A DNA stretch of 64,000 nt, from contig OZ007510.1 in NCBI GenBank assembly GCA_963931865.1, forward strand, positions 14,922,111-14,986,110, given 5' to 3'. The notes beneath the pieces were generated by a model. That model saw nothing but the letters and a program-made list of their open reading frames with translations, ran no database searches and was not told the DNA's origin. Each line of letters opens with the position of its first letter. Positions within the stretch are counted from its first letter, which is position 1. This stretch comes from Axinella damicornis. Its lineage: Eukaryota > Porifera > Demospongiae > Axinellida > Axinellidae. Shown here piece after piece: positions 46,401-57,600 of this stretch. The translations under genes were made by a program, and so were the position numbers.

Positions 46401-49400
46401 GAGGTCAGTGTGAGCATGCACCCGGCCCGTTGAGGTCAGTGTGAGCATGCACCCGGCCCGTTGAGGTCAGTGTGAGCATGCACCCGGCCCGTTGAGGTCA
46501 GTGTGAGCATGCACCCGGCCCGTTGAGGTCAGTGTGAGCATACACCCGGCCCGTTGAGGTCAGTGTGAGCATGCACCCGGCCCGTTGAGGTCAGTGTGAG
46601 CATACACCCAGCCCGTTGAGGTCAGTGTGAGCATGCACCCGCCCGTTGAGGTCAGTGTGAGCATGCACCCGGCCCGTTGAGGTCAGTGTGAGCATGCACC
46701 CGGCCCGTTGAGGTCAGTGTGAGCATGCACCCGCCCGTTGAGGTCAGTGTGAGCATACACCCGGCCCGTTGAGGTCAGTGTGAGCATGCACCCGGCCCGT
46801 TGAGGTCAGTGTGAGCATGCACCCGGCCCGTTGAGGTCAGTGTGAGCATGCACCCGGCCCGTTGAGGTCAGTGTGAGCATGCACCCGGCCCGTTGAGGTC
46901 AGTATGAGCATGCACCCGCCCGTTGAGGTCAGTGTGAGCATGCACCCGGCCCGTTGAGGTCAGTGTGAGCATGCACCCGGCCCGTTGAGGTCAGTGTGAG
47001 CATGCACCCGGCCCGTTGAGGTCAGTATGAGCATGCACCCGGCCCGTTGAGGTCAGTGTGAGCATGCACCCGGCCCGTTGAGGTCAGTGTGAGCATGCAC
47101 CCGGCCCGTTGAGGTCAGTGTGAGCATGCACCCGGCCCGTTGAGGTCAGTATGAGCATGCACCCGGCCCGTTGAGGTCAGTGTGAGCATGCACCCGGCCC
47201 GTTGAGGTCAGTGTGAGCATGCACCCGGCCCGTTGAGGTCAGTGTGAGCATGCACCCGGCCCGTTGAGGTCAGTGTGAGCATACACCCGGCCCGTTGATC
47301 CATGCATGAGCATCAAGCATCAAAGTTTGACCAGAAAGAGTGTAGAAGTTGTGTACTGTGCCCATTAAATGGAGAGCCTTGTGCTACACCCCATGTCTGA
47401 CATGAAACTTAGTCTGACATGAGAGTGTACGTAGAAGTTGTGTACTGTGGAACGTACAGGGAGCCTGGTGCGACGCACCCTAACTAGACCTGCAGTGAGC
47501 ATCAAGAGTTATGTGCTCATGTCTGACATAAAATGTTTTGTGCACCACAGCCGTATCGCATCTTTAACACATTCATGGGGGACGAGATTCGTTTGATCAT
47601 ACTGGGAGCAGTGTTGAAGGAGATCCAGCGCCAGAATCTCATCGGATTGGTGAGAGAGAGTGGAGACGTCCTGCTGTCTGGATTGCGGGAACTGGAGGTG
47701 GGTTGAACCGCTGCTGAACAGCATTTTAAAGTCATTTGTTTGTCGTGCCCGCATCATATCTCACCCCTCCTCTCAATGGTAGCTAAGTTGTAGCAGCTAA
47801 ACAATAGATTACACTTCTCCAGCGGTCTTGCGAGCTCTCACTTGCAAGCACTCCGAGTCAAGTCAATATTTTTTTAGCATCATTATCATTTATCCTACAG
47901 TCTGTCAAAATTGCTGGAAATTTTGATCAACCTTCCTTGTTAGCCAAGCTTCCTTGTTAGCCTCATTCCCAGGCCACGTGTGACCTGGGAATGAGCTAGC
48001 TTCCGTGTGTGTGTGTACGTGTGTCCATGTATAGAGCGGCTGCATTGACGTCGATCACAAAACCACATGACTGACTGAGTACTTCCGCATGGCAAAAGAA
48101 CATGAAGTATGAAGTTCAATGGCAGCTGAACAGAAACTGTTAGCTCATTTGTACTCCAGGTCACATAGCTGCTTGATCTAATTGGCATGGTAACTGCACT
48201 ACAGTGACAGCTAGTTGACACGGTAGTACACCATAAGTTCAGAGCTGCTTGTGTTTCTAAGATCACTGTAGGAATTACTATGTACTTCCTTGCCATGCAG
48301 TACATTCTTATGAAAGAAACGGATTCATGCAGGGCTTATGATAACATTTGTTATCATAAGCCCCCGGATTATAGTGGAGGGCGTTTCGGTTGTTTTACGG
48401 CCGGTGACGTCAAAAGCAGCTGCTCTATTGTATGTGTATGTGTGGTGCACTGTATATACATGGACCTGGCCTGGGTTCTGTATTGTCTTGTCCCATGTAG
48501 GGGTAAACCTTGACTGTGGCGTACCACGCTCTCACAAACCACACACCCTCACCCTCACACACCACACACCCACCAGGTTTGCTATCCCCAGATTATCCAC
48601 AGTGCCAGGGGTTTGGGTACCTTCGCTGCCATCAGCTGCCATAGCACTAGGGTCAGAGACCAACTGGTCTCCAGCCTCAGGAGCAGAGGTGAGTGACGCT
48701 AGCCTCGTTCCCAGACCACGCCTCGTTCCCAGACCACGCAGGAGTACTGGGAATGAGACTAGAGTATTGCAGTAACCAGCAATAGGAATAAACATTAGCC
48801 TCCTTCCCAGGCTCCTCCCCCTGCACGCGCCGACGAAAAATACCGGGGCAGAGAGCCTGGTACGCTTTCGCATGTGATACGCGGCACGTCGATGTCACTG
48901 CTATAATTAACTTATCTGTTATGTCACAACTCGAGCGTGCCGACTTCTGCGGCAGCGATAGAGCGACATAGAGAAGATTTACCGACGGCCACGACTGCGG
49001 AGAAAGTTACCTGGCAATACAGACACCCGTGGATAGCGGTAGAGTTCAGTATAAGCTACAAAATGTAACTTACTCGTTCCAGACTGTCCGGTGATGAGAA
49101 TCTGTCCCCAAGGGTTGATGAGCGCCATTTACTGCATAGCGTGGTGTTTCTTTACGCTTCTACAGGCTAAGACTTGTAACTCTCGGTTCCATGCTTCAAA
49201 ACCATACAAATTATCTACAGCAGCTACTGCACGCGAGTGACGTGAACACTTACCCTGCCGATGTTTCGTGACGTCAATACGCGTCATTGCCGTGGAATCA
49301 CGTGCGAAAGCGTACCAGGCTCTACCCCTCCGTATTTTTGTTCACCGCGCGCACAGGGGAGAGCCTGGGAACGAGGCTAAATAAACATGGCATGTATGTG

Positions 49401-50446
49401 TCAGTCTGCATGGTTACCCCACGTGTGCATGTGCAAGCGGGGTTTAGCAATCGGTTTTGTCCGTCTGTCGTCTGTCCAGTAGAAAAAATAGATCCCAAAA
49501 ACCTTTGTAAGGACTTAACTTAATTAATAGCAAAAACTGCTCTGTGTCCACCTGACTGAAGTCAAGGCGCTTCGCTTCGATGTTATTTCTGCCCACTGCA
49601 CTCTTGAATAACCTCAGAAATACCAGCATTGAACAGTTCAGTAGCGGCGTAAGCTCGTAAGGAATGATTGCTCTTTCTCCCATCAATGCCTGCTTCTTCG
49701 CACATTCTCTTCTACATTGTAGAAAGACTGTTCTTCCCAATGGGAAGTGAGGTAAACCGCTTGTCAGGTTTTGCTGTCAGCTGTGATTCACCTATAGGGC
49801 GAACACGAAGTATACCGCTCAATGAGTATTCACTTTCGTATTTTCAGGGCAATAGGACTTCTGGTAGGTCTCCAATTTTTCGGGAGCACCTTTCCTCCTT
49901 CAATTTTCAATTGCAACTTTGATTTCGAAGAAACTGAAGCCTCTACATCCAAACTGCTTCAACGTCTAAATTTGCTTTCTTCCCTGGAGGGGCCCTGCCA
50001 GAGCTACAGCCAGCCAGCCTTGTGCGCATCATCAGAGCATTCCTCACGGGGATGATGCAGTGGAGTCCATCCGAGTTGATCCCAGATGCCAAGATCAAAA
50101 GGTTTCTTGGGGTTCCAGTCAGTCATATCATAGACAGGCACGGTAGATTCTTATAACAGGTACTTAAGCTACTCAACTGCCAGAGCACCAGTTAGCCCGC
50201 AACCTACAATCAGCTACTGCAGTAGCTAGGTGAAACTGCGGTTAGCTCCAATGACTCAGCAAGCTTCTCATTGGTTGCCTATGAGCAACTGTTTGACGCC
50301 ACAAGCGTCTGACGTCATTTCCTAGGCAACAGCAATGCGTTTGACATCCGTTACTAGGTGAAGGTGACACAAAATACTTACATCACGATATCACGCCCAC
50401 CCATTCTCTTTCCCTCCCCACCCTCGTGTCAAGGAGGATGTCCATC

Positions 50447-50479
<33 letters not shown>

Positions 50480-50852
50480 ACTTCCCCCACTTGAGGTTGC
50501 TTGGCAGGAACTCTCCCTCACTCTTTCCGCCCTCACCTGCTGCACTTCAGCTACCTCTCTAGCCTTTTCATTCTCTACCCTCTCTTTTTCATTTTTCACC
50601 CTCCCTTCTTCCTCCCTCACCCTCGTGTCAAGGAGGATGTCCATCACCCCCCCCCCCCCCCCCAACACACACACACACACTTCCCCCACTTGAGGTTGCT
50701 TGGCAGGAATCCTCCCTCACTCTTTCTGCCCTCACCCGCTGCACTTCAGCTACCTCTCTAGCCTTTTCGTTCTCTACCCTCTCTTTTTTGTTTTTCACCC
50801 TCCCTTCTTCCCTCCCCACCCTCGTGTCAAGGAGGATGTCCATCACCTGCAC

Positions 50853-50883
<31 letters not shown>

Positions 50884-53055
50884 ACTTGAGGTTGCTTGGC
50901 AGGAACTCTCCCTCACTCTTTCCGCCCTCATCCGCTGCACTTCAGCTACCTCTCTAGCCTTTTTGTTCTCTACCCTCTCTTTTTCCCTTTCCACCCTCCC
51001 TTCTTCCTCCCTCACCCTTTGTTCCTCTCCTATTCTATCTAATCACATCATCCTTCCTTTCTCTTTCCATCTTCCACCCTTCTAAGTTATTAACTAAATC
51101 CCTGAATTCCTGGCCTAATGATGTTCCCCCTCCCCCGTGGCCTGCCCTCTCCCTTCCCTTTTCCACTTTCTTTTTCCCTGCTTATTTCCTTCTCCGCCCG
51201 TTTTCTTTCCCTCCCCACCCTCGTGTCAAGGAGGATGTCCATCACCTGCACCCCCTCCACTGTCCCCGAACAATACACCCCCGTCTATTTCCTTTGCTCC
51301 AGGGCAGTCCAACTCTCGTCTGGTGTGACTCCCCTACAGAAGAGAGCTCGGGCTGGGCACTTCATAGCAATGTGCCCACGTTGGCCACAATTAAAACATC
51401 TGAATTCACCTTTCTCTGGCCTCGTCCACTCCCTAGCTGCTGGTCTCTCAGGTCCCTTCGCCCGCGCTCCCTTGGGGCAGTCTCTTCCCAGATGATCCGT
51501 CTGCCCACAACTGACGCAAGGTCGGAAGTGTGGCCTCGACTCTTCTCCCTTTGGACCCATCTCTGTCCGTCATAACAACAACTACTCGGAGGTCCCTCGC
51601 TTGTCGGTAGTCCTCCACCAGCTGTCCAGCCGCGGCAGTGGTCATTGGTGTTGCTCTCCCGCACCCAAATACGCACATCTTCGGGCAGTGTGTTCCGTCG
51701 CCACAAGCTCCAGTAGCTCTTCCCTCGTAGCACTCTCTTTTGCCCACTTGCGGGCGAGGTCAAGAGTCCTGGTCGCCAATTCCCGATAAGTTTCCTCAGG
51801 GGTCTTCGTCGTATTCTGGAAACGTTGGTGATACGTGTCGCAATTGATATCGTAACGTCGAAGTATCGCGACCTTCCACAGGGCATAGTCCGTCGCCTCT
51901 CCTGACTCCATTGCCACATATGCCTTCTGTGCTCTTCCCAACAGCTGTGGCGCCAGTTTAAACGCCCACCGAGAGTTTGGGACACTATATGCCCACATCA
52001 TCCTTTCAAACATAGTCAGGTAGGCCTCGATGTCATCACTCTCCGTCAGTTTGGTGAGTTTCACTCAGTCGCAACCTTCCTCTGGCACCCGAGTCGCACC
52101 CGGCTCGGTGGTTGGGCCAGCCCGCTCTCCCACCAGCCTCATCAGTAGTTCAATCTGCCCTGCCATCTCTTCTGTCCGCCGATCCATCTCCGCCTCTCTC
52201 CTCAATCGCTCTGCCCCATACTCTTCCTCTCACTTCTGTTGATCCTCGATGAGCAGATTAATCATGTCCCCGATGCCCGCAGCTGCCGGTCCTCCGCCAC
52301 CTTCCCCGTCTGCCATGTCTCGATCCTCACGCCATTTGTATGGCCGTCCCAACCTCATTGTCATACAACCGCACTCACCGGATTATCCCGTGGGCCTCGT
52401 CGCAACCGTCAACGAACCGATCCCACTTCTGACACCAAATGTGAGGGACCGAGCACACAGACGACAAACTCAAACTTATTATGGCAAGATGGCAAGTAGT
52501 CTACAAGCAGGAATACATACTCGGGCCGAACAGCGCAATACTAATATCCCTATTTATAGTACAAAACCAACAAAAGTGCGGACGGCGCTAAAGTACAAGC
52601 GAAAGTACAATAGGAGGTGGCGCAGTGTGTACAATAATGAGGCATACCAAGTAAGACATACAGACAATCACAACCAATTAGATAAACCTCCTATACCTGG
52701 CCTGATAGTCATAGTCCAACTCAGTCCTCCACACCAGTCCACTGATTGTATCCACCTGGTGATATACCGGACAAGTTTGTTTCGGTGGTATTGTTACGAG
52801 TGTAGTACTGATATGGATTCCTCATGTGACTTATTGTCAACTGTGCTTATGTAGCAGGCTTTCCCATTGACTGCTGTACATTATTGAAACATTATGACTG
52901 TGTATGATAATTGCTTATGTATAATTTTAGGTTTCCAGACGGGAGGCTGTGGTGATACAAGTATCCGTTTCCGGCCCGCCCTCATCTTCCAGCCCCACCA
53001 CGCCCACATGTTCTTGGAAGGACTTGAAGCTACACTCAAAGACATGACCACCTGA
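40492..53055 (+). CDS. ABAT: ABAT, 4-aminobutyrate (GABA) aminotransferase, mitochondrial
   Basis: PLP enzyme converting GABA and 2-oxoglutarate to succinate semialdehyde and glutamate in mitochondria. Exons: 40492-40573, 40660-40754, 41215-41244, 41316-41433, 41676-41806, 42449-42541, 42609-42738, 43006-43154, 45384-45465, 45538-45593, 46072-46133, 46205-46310, 47551-47697, 48577-48688 and 52931-53055. Phases agree; 505 residues (human 500). The Arg-rich, acid-free start fits a mitochondrial presequence. [36 protein letters not shown] and the PLP-lysine motif [12 protein letters not shown] (Lys near 361-362) are clear. [10 protein letters not shown] keeps the CxxC that binds the intersubunit 2Fe-2S cluster in mammals. 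Intron 2 appears to use a GC donor (AAAG|gcaggt). Intron 12 holds a 1-kb minisatellite and intron 14 (4.2 kb) a retroelement. Confidence 0.97.
41868..42252. mobile_element. Possible MITE in ABAT intron 5
   Basis: The ends GGGCATAGCTAGCATTGAGG and CCTCAGTCTCGAGATCCTAGCTATGCCC are complementary over about 14 bp at the tips and again over GAGGAGGC further in. There is no coding capacity. Arms are degenerate, so the boundaries are approximate. Confidence 0.45.
42796..42992. repeat. (CCCT)n microsatellite before ABAT exon 8
   Basis: About 195 bp of CCTC/CCCT units in transcript sense, ending 14 bp before the acceptor CTAG at 43002-43005. It forms the polypyrimidine tract of intron 7. Confidence 0.95.
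43271..43382. mobile_element. Hairpin MITE, CAGACCCAAACCAACCC family (ABAT intron 8)
   Basis: The ends TAGTCTCAGTCCCAGACCC and GGGTCTGGGGCCGAGACTA are complementary, and the arms continue through AAACCAACCCTAGCG around a centre ATCACATCTAGTAACGCACG. It is the same family as 28452-28540. The rest of intron 8 (43383-45383) shows no gene, only a 23-bp direct repeat at 43556-43622, (TG)n at 43962-43987 and a (CAGA)n patch near 44464-44526. Confidence 0.85.
45975..46028 (+). pseudogene. Duplicated decoy acceptor of ABAT exon 11
   Basis: A 48-bp block containing the acceptor and the first 15 exon bases (CTCCTCTCAG|TACAGAGCAGAGCTC) is repeated 70 bp downstream as the true exon 11 start (TACGGAGCAGAGCTC at 46072). 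Use of the upstream copy would run into an in-frame TAG within seven codons, so it is a dead copy. Confidence 0.85.
46283..47298. repeat. 31-bp minisatellite, about 32 copies, carrying the ABAT exon 12 donor
   Basis: Unit GCACCCGGCCCGTTGAG|GTCAG then TGTGAGCAT. The first copy straddles the genuine exon 12 end (46310). Every unit repeats the last exon bases and the GTCAGTGTG donor; a few have GTCAGTATG or lost a GG. Total length is about 1 kb. Confidence 0.96.
47946..48000. mobile_element. Miniature TAGCC...GCTA hairpin with 9-bp target duplication (ABAT intron 13)
   Basis: TAGCCTCATTCCCAGG and CCTGGGAATGAGCTA flank a short loop. Flanking CTTCCTTGT and CTTCCGTGT differ by one base and read as a 9-bp target duplication. 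Confidence 0.7.
48787..49388. mobile_element. TAGCC...GGCTA transposon with clear 9-bp target duplication (ABAT intron 14)
   Basis: Element 48796-49379 with about 85-bp inverted ends (TAGCCTCSTTCCCAGGCTC, then AAAAATACS, AGCCTGGTACGCTTTCGC). It is flanked on both sides by AATAAACAT (48787-48795 and 49380-49388). The centre has no transposase. A short related hairpin with the same ends is at 48699-48763. Confidence 0.9.
50405..51260. repeat. About 200-bp tandem repeat, 4 copies, with long C runs
   Basis: Each unit has CACCCTCGTGTCAAGGAGG, a C run, CACTTGAGGTTGCTTGGCAG and a CT-rich end. On the minus strand a unit starts [10 protein letters not shown] and continues as a Glu/Arg-rich helix-like peptide. 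Copies are in different frames, so translation of the array is unlikely. The first unit adjoins the gag remnant to the right, and the repeat may be an amplified piece of that retroelement. Confidence 0.85.
51285..52800 (-). mobile_element. Broken Ty3/Gypsy-type LTR retroelement: LTR, primer site and gag
   Basis: Minus-strand order: LTR-like end (about 52440-52800; outer edge uncertain), primer-binding site at 52420-52437 whose 18 bases match the 3' end of tRNA-Leu(CAA) including CCA, then gag. Gag has a capsid-like helical region (about 51700-52064) and two CCHC zinc knuckles of C-x2-C-x4-H-x4-C form (about 51340-51530). The gag frame is interrupted by stop codons and at least one frameshift. 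Protease-like sequence follows only as the tandem repeats at 50405-51260. Reverse transcriptase, RNase H and integrase are absent. It lies antisense in ABAT intron 14 and is a dead fragment. Confidence 0.85.
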
Positions 53056-54568
53056 ACTGTGGTTAACCCTCGTACCTCATCACGGCTCGACTGTGCCCTC
53101 CTTCACTGTTAATATTCAGCCATATTCTGATGGTAAAGTACTTCGCTCAGTTTCTTGAGCCATGTAATTATTATGAGAGATTTTAAATTATTATTTTTGT
53201 CTGCAGCAAAATGGTTGCCATAAACTGAACTGTATCACCTCATGACGTGTACATTCATGTTGTCTTATACAGGCCTCGGATACATTAATGACATGTTTTA
53301 TGAAACTATTACTGAAACTGTGTTAGCAAACTATTCAATACCTGCAAGATATAAAAAGCTATTGGTGCAAGAGACCAGCTGCAGTGCGAGGCAAATCAAC
53401 CTTGCATGCCACTGCACTTGCTAACACCATAGACATATAATCAGAGAATGTGGTAACATTCTCTATTCAGGGATGGCCAAGGAAATTTTGAATTTACCAT
53501 ACTGATGCACTATATATATAGCAGGAAAACAGCCAAAGAAGCTGCAACCCCCAAACCAAGCATGCAGACAGAATGACAATGCCGAGCTCTCTTTCTCATA
53601 CAGAACCTTAATATCCAGTTTTTGATCGCTTGCAGTACGCAAGCAATCAAAAACTGGAGGTGTTGCTGGTTAGAATCCCACCATGCACATTGCAGCTGTT
53701 GGTCCAGGGGACTTGATTAAATATATTGCCCTGCCTTCTCCTGGCCCTTGATAGCCACCACTGTGGTAACCCCTTATAGGGCAATAAAAATAGTTGCTGT
53801 ATCCGATACTTGTTTGGAGCTTTTCTTCAAGCCCAGGCTTCTATGCTGGCATCAACATCACACAGAATTACAGGCAAATGGTTGACCATAGCTATTGCAA
53901 AGTGAGTACCATAAGCTCAGTAGGCTGACTTATTTATCTATACCCAATCAGTGTATTATATTACAAGTGTAAAAAAACGTATGGAGATGTAGGGATAGCA
54001 GGACAGCAAAAAGTAAGAAAACAAGCAGGGATGATGGCATAAAACAGTTCAGTATACAACCCCATCTTACATATCTTTCCACATAATACATGTATAATGA
54101 GAAAAGTATGTAGGGTGTTGTACACTGAACTGTTTTATGCCATCATCCCTGCGTGTTTTCTTACTTTTTGCTGTTCTGCTGCTATCCCTACATCTCCATA
54201 CATTTTTAATGTTTTACACTCAGCAGCATACTTGATAGTGGGTGTGGCGAGAGGCTGGCCCGCGAGACTAACTTGATAGCATTCACTCCGCACACAGTAC
54301 ACAATTTATTTTTTTGGAGTTCAGAGTTGCTCTACGCATGCGCACATCTGAAGAAAATGGCGTCGCACATGAAGCAATAGTTATTGTGTGGGCAGTTTCA
54401 AGCGCCTCGTGAGACTTCGAAGTTGCCAAAAAGCGATGGGGTCGTGCACTGTTCAGTGTAAAATGCTGCTGTTTGTGCTAACACCGTCGTGAGGCAGCCT
54501 GGGCATGGGAAGGAGGCTCCACGGCCCGGGCGCCCAACCCTCTTCTGGCCGGCCGGCCCAACCCAGTC
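53056..54568. other. Intergenic region ABAT / GTF2H1
   Basis: No gene recognised. It contains the ABAT 3' UTR, a hairpin at 53615-53657 (arms CCAGTTTTTGATCGCTTGC, one mismatch) and an inverted-repeat element at 53966-54224. The right end should hold the GTF2H1 promoter, including the GC-rich stretch around 54480-54560. Confidence 0.6.
53966..54224. mobile_element. MITE with about 100-bp inverted ends
   Basis: The ends GTGTAAAA and TTTTACAC lead into arms containing GTATGGAGATGTAGGGATAG, CAGCAAAAAGTAAGAAAAC and GGGATGATGGCATAAAACAG and their complements, around a 50-60-bp AT-rich centre. It is non-coding. No convincing target duplication was found. Confidence 0.85.
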
Positions 54569-54629
54569 AGAACTAGTCTTGTTCCCAGACCCCCCTCGGG
54601 GGGCCTGGGAACGAGACTAAGTCAGAGAC
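54569..54629. mobile_element. Miniature TAGTC...GACTA hairpin 30 bp upstream of the GTF2H1 start
   Basis: TAGTCTTGTTCCCAGACCCCC pairs with its near-complement GGGGGCCTGGGAACGAGACTA. Flanking AGTCAGAAC and AGTCAGAGA look like an eroded 9-bp target duplication. It sits in the probable 5' UTR or core promoter of GTF2H1. Confidence 0.8.
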
Positions 54630-54651
54630 AAGATCCCAGTACGGTCCACGA

Positions 54652-57600
54652 ATGGCTGAAGGGGAGAAACTGATAGCTGAGTTTCCCAGCGTGAGGCACA
54701 AGAAACAAGATGGTGTGCTGCTCTTGACCTCAGCCAGGGTGGCCTGGTCTGCTGGAGACCACTTTCAAGTCAACCATCCCTACCACCAGATAAAAGGTGG
54801 CCATGAATTATGTGAACAACCAGATGTACTAGAATTTGGATGAAAATCATGTGTCTCCGTCAGCCCAGCGTATCAGTGCAGAGGGAAGCTCCAAGGTGCA
54901 GCTGCAGTTGGTGCTTCACAGTGGGCTCTCCCTCAACTTCCACTTCACTGGTGGTGAAGCGCTAGCCCAGAGGAACCGTGCCAAGGAGGCACTGCAGCAG
55001 CTGCTCCCACAGTTCTCCATCCAGGCAAGAGACAGACTGTAGGTGCCGTGTGCAAGGGTTACCACCTGCAAGCTGTGTTGTGGAGCTTTGGGTCACACTA
55101 TAGAGTGGCTGCATTAGATGTCACCGGTTGTAAAACAACCCTCCGGTATATTCATTTTATCATAGATAAATTATAGAGCCTATGGTTTATTCATAAGACT
55201 GCATGGCAAGAAAGTAGTAATTTCTACAGTGATCTTAGAAATGCAAGCAGCTTGGAACTTACCAAGTACTGTGTCAACAGTTGCTGTAGTGCAGTTACCA
55301 TGCCGATTAGATCGGGCAGCTACGCAACCAGTACCTGGAGTACAAGTGAGATTGTAGTTTACGTTCAGCTGTCACTGAACTCCATGTTCTTTTGCCTTGC
55401 GGAAGTACTTAGTCACATGGTTCTGTGATGTCAATGGAGCTGCTCGATGTAAGCTGATTGGCCAATACACTTTGCATGGCCATGTTTAAATTGATTGGCC
55501 ATTATATTTTTTCCATGCTGCTGCAAACTGTTTCGGGGTTCAATTACTCGGAATACTGGTTCTGTAATCCCCACACACCCCAACTCTACTCCAGGCGAAC
55601 CCTGACCTTGAGGCAAAGAACAGTATGTTGCATAGCAACCCTGCCCTCTACCAGCTCTACAAGGACCTGGTGGTGGGTGGACTCATCACGGCTGACGAGT
55701 TCTGGGCCAACAGACTACATGGAGTGAGGAAACCTGTGTACAGTAGTAGTTTAGCTAACTTTGTGTACCTCATCGACAAGAATGGTCTGTTATTCTGAAG
55801 CCCAAGTAGCTCAAGAATTGTGTATTGTATGTTTCTGAATGTTCAGATGCATCAGGAGACAGAAGCTGCCTCAGAACAGGAGAGTGGACTACCCTCCGCC
55901 TTCTTGGTACGTCATGTGACACTCCCTCAGAAGTGTTTGAACTTACACGCCACCGTTCCCTAGGCTGATGTACAAGCAGTGTGTGACACTGCCTCACAAT
56001 ATAACCTCACCACTGTTCCCTAGGCTGATGTACAAGCAGTGTCTGATGGATGCAATGCTGTGAAATATAACCTCACCACTGATGTCATTCAGGCCATCTT
56101 CAGAACCTACCCCTCAGGCAAGAGACGTACATGCTGCTTCTGACCCAAGTGACCGATCTTACTCTACCCTCTCTCTTTCCGTCTCTAGTCAGAGCGAAGC
56201 ATGCCGATCTTGTTCCCGATAAGGTGTTGAATTGTAGTGTGAATGATAAACTAATTATTCAATTTGTTGTCGCTTATAATAACGCTCCTGTTCAATCACA
56301 TGTAGCCCATGTACCTTACACCAGCCTCATTCCCTGGCCATGAGAGAACCTGGAATGAAGCTAACTTTGCAAACAGTGACTGAAGATCTCCCTACCCCCA
56401 GATGCCAGAGAAGGAGTTTTGGGGGAAGTTCTTTCAGTCTCAACTCTTCCACCGAGAGACTGGCTCTGGCTCTAAGAGCCTGTTCACCGACTGTCTGGTG
56501 AAGGAGCACAAAGGTGGGGGATCATGTGAGTAGTCATGTGACTCCATTGGGGATCATGTGATCAACCTTCCAATACCTACACTTGTACTTGCAGAGATGG
56601 TGCAGGCAAATGGTGCAGATGGAAATGTGCTGAACACTACCGAGTTGTCCGCACACACTCTGGGAGAGGTACAGACAGATTCCCCTGAAAGTTGAACAAT
56701 CTGCTGCCTCATGCCCACACACGTCATACACATCTCAGGGTTACAGTGTACAACCGGAGTGTGAACCCGCAGCCACACCCTTGCCCCTCCTCCAGCGGTG
56801 TAATCACCATAGCAACTCGGTCCTCAGAGCCCTACTCAACAGCAAGTGAGCACAGCCCTCTTCGCTCATCCCGACCTGTACAGTATGAAATGCAGTGAAG
56901 TTGGGCCAGGATGACCACTCAGCCACTGTACTGCAGGGTTGGCTATTGTAGTGAGCACTGCGTTATGCTTCCCCTCTGCAGTGACTCTCCGACAACTGAC
57001 TCCCAGACACCGGTAATTGTTCAATCCTGTTTAGCTTAGTGTGGTAGTCACACGATGAGCCAAGTTCTGTTAGTAAGTCAGGTGGTGTCAATTGGTTAGC
57101 AGAGTTGATTGGTATAGCAATGTGTCCCCCTCCCCCTGTTTCCCCTATTCCCACTGTCCCCCTCCCCCTGTTGCCCCTATTCCCACTGTCCCCCTCCCCC
57201 TGTTGCCCCTCCCACTGTCCCCCTCCCCCTGTTGCCCCTATTCCCACTGTCCCCCTCCCCCTGTTGCCCCTCCCACTGTCCCCCCTCCCCCTGTTGCCCC
57301 TATTCCCACTGTCCCCCTCCCCCTGTTCCCCCTCCCCCTGTTGCCCCTATTCCCACTGTCCCCCTCCCCCTGTTGCCCCTCCCACTGTCCCCCCTCCCCC
57401 TGTTACCCCTATTCCCACTGTCCCCCTCCCCCTGTTGCCCCTCCCACTGTCCCCCCTCCCCCTGTTGCCCCTATTCCCACTGTCCCCCTCCCCCTGTTGC
57501 CCCTCCCACTGTCCCCCCTCCCCCTGTTGCCCCTCCCACTGTCCCCCCTCCCCCTGTTGCCCCTCCCACTGTCCCCCCTCCCCCTGTTGCCCCTATTCCC

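Noticed and set aside
49444..50055. Open frames of 78-98 codons in ABAT intron 14
   Set aside because: No family resemblance, no splice partners and overlapping frames on both strands; probably old transposon sequence.
50429..51015. Glu/Arg-rich coiled-coil-like frames on the minus strand
   Set aside because: Each lies in a different frame of a tandem repeat separated by C runs, so no continuous protein is encoded.
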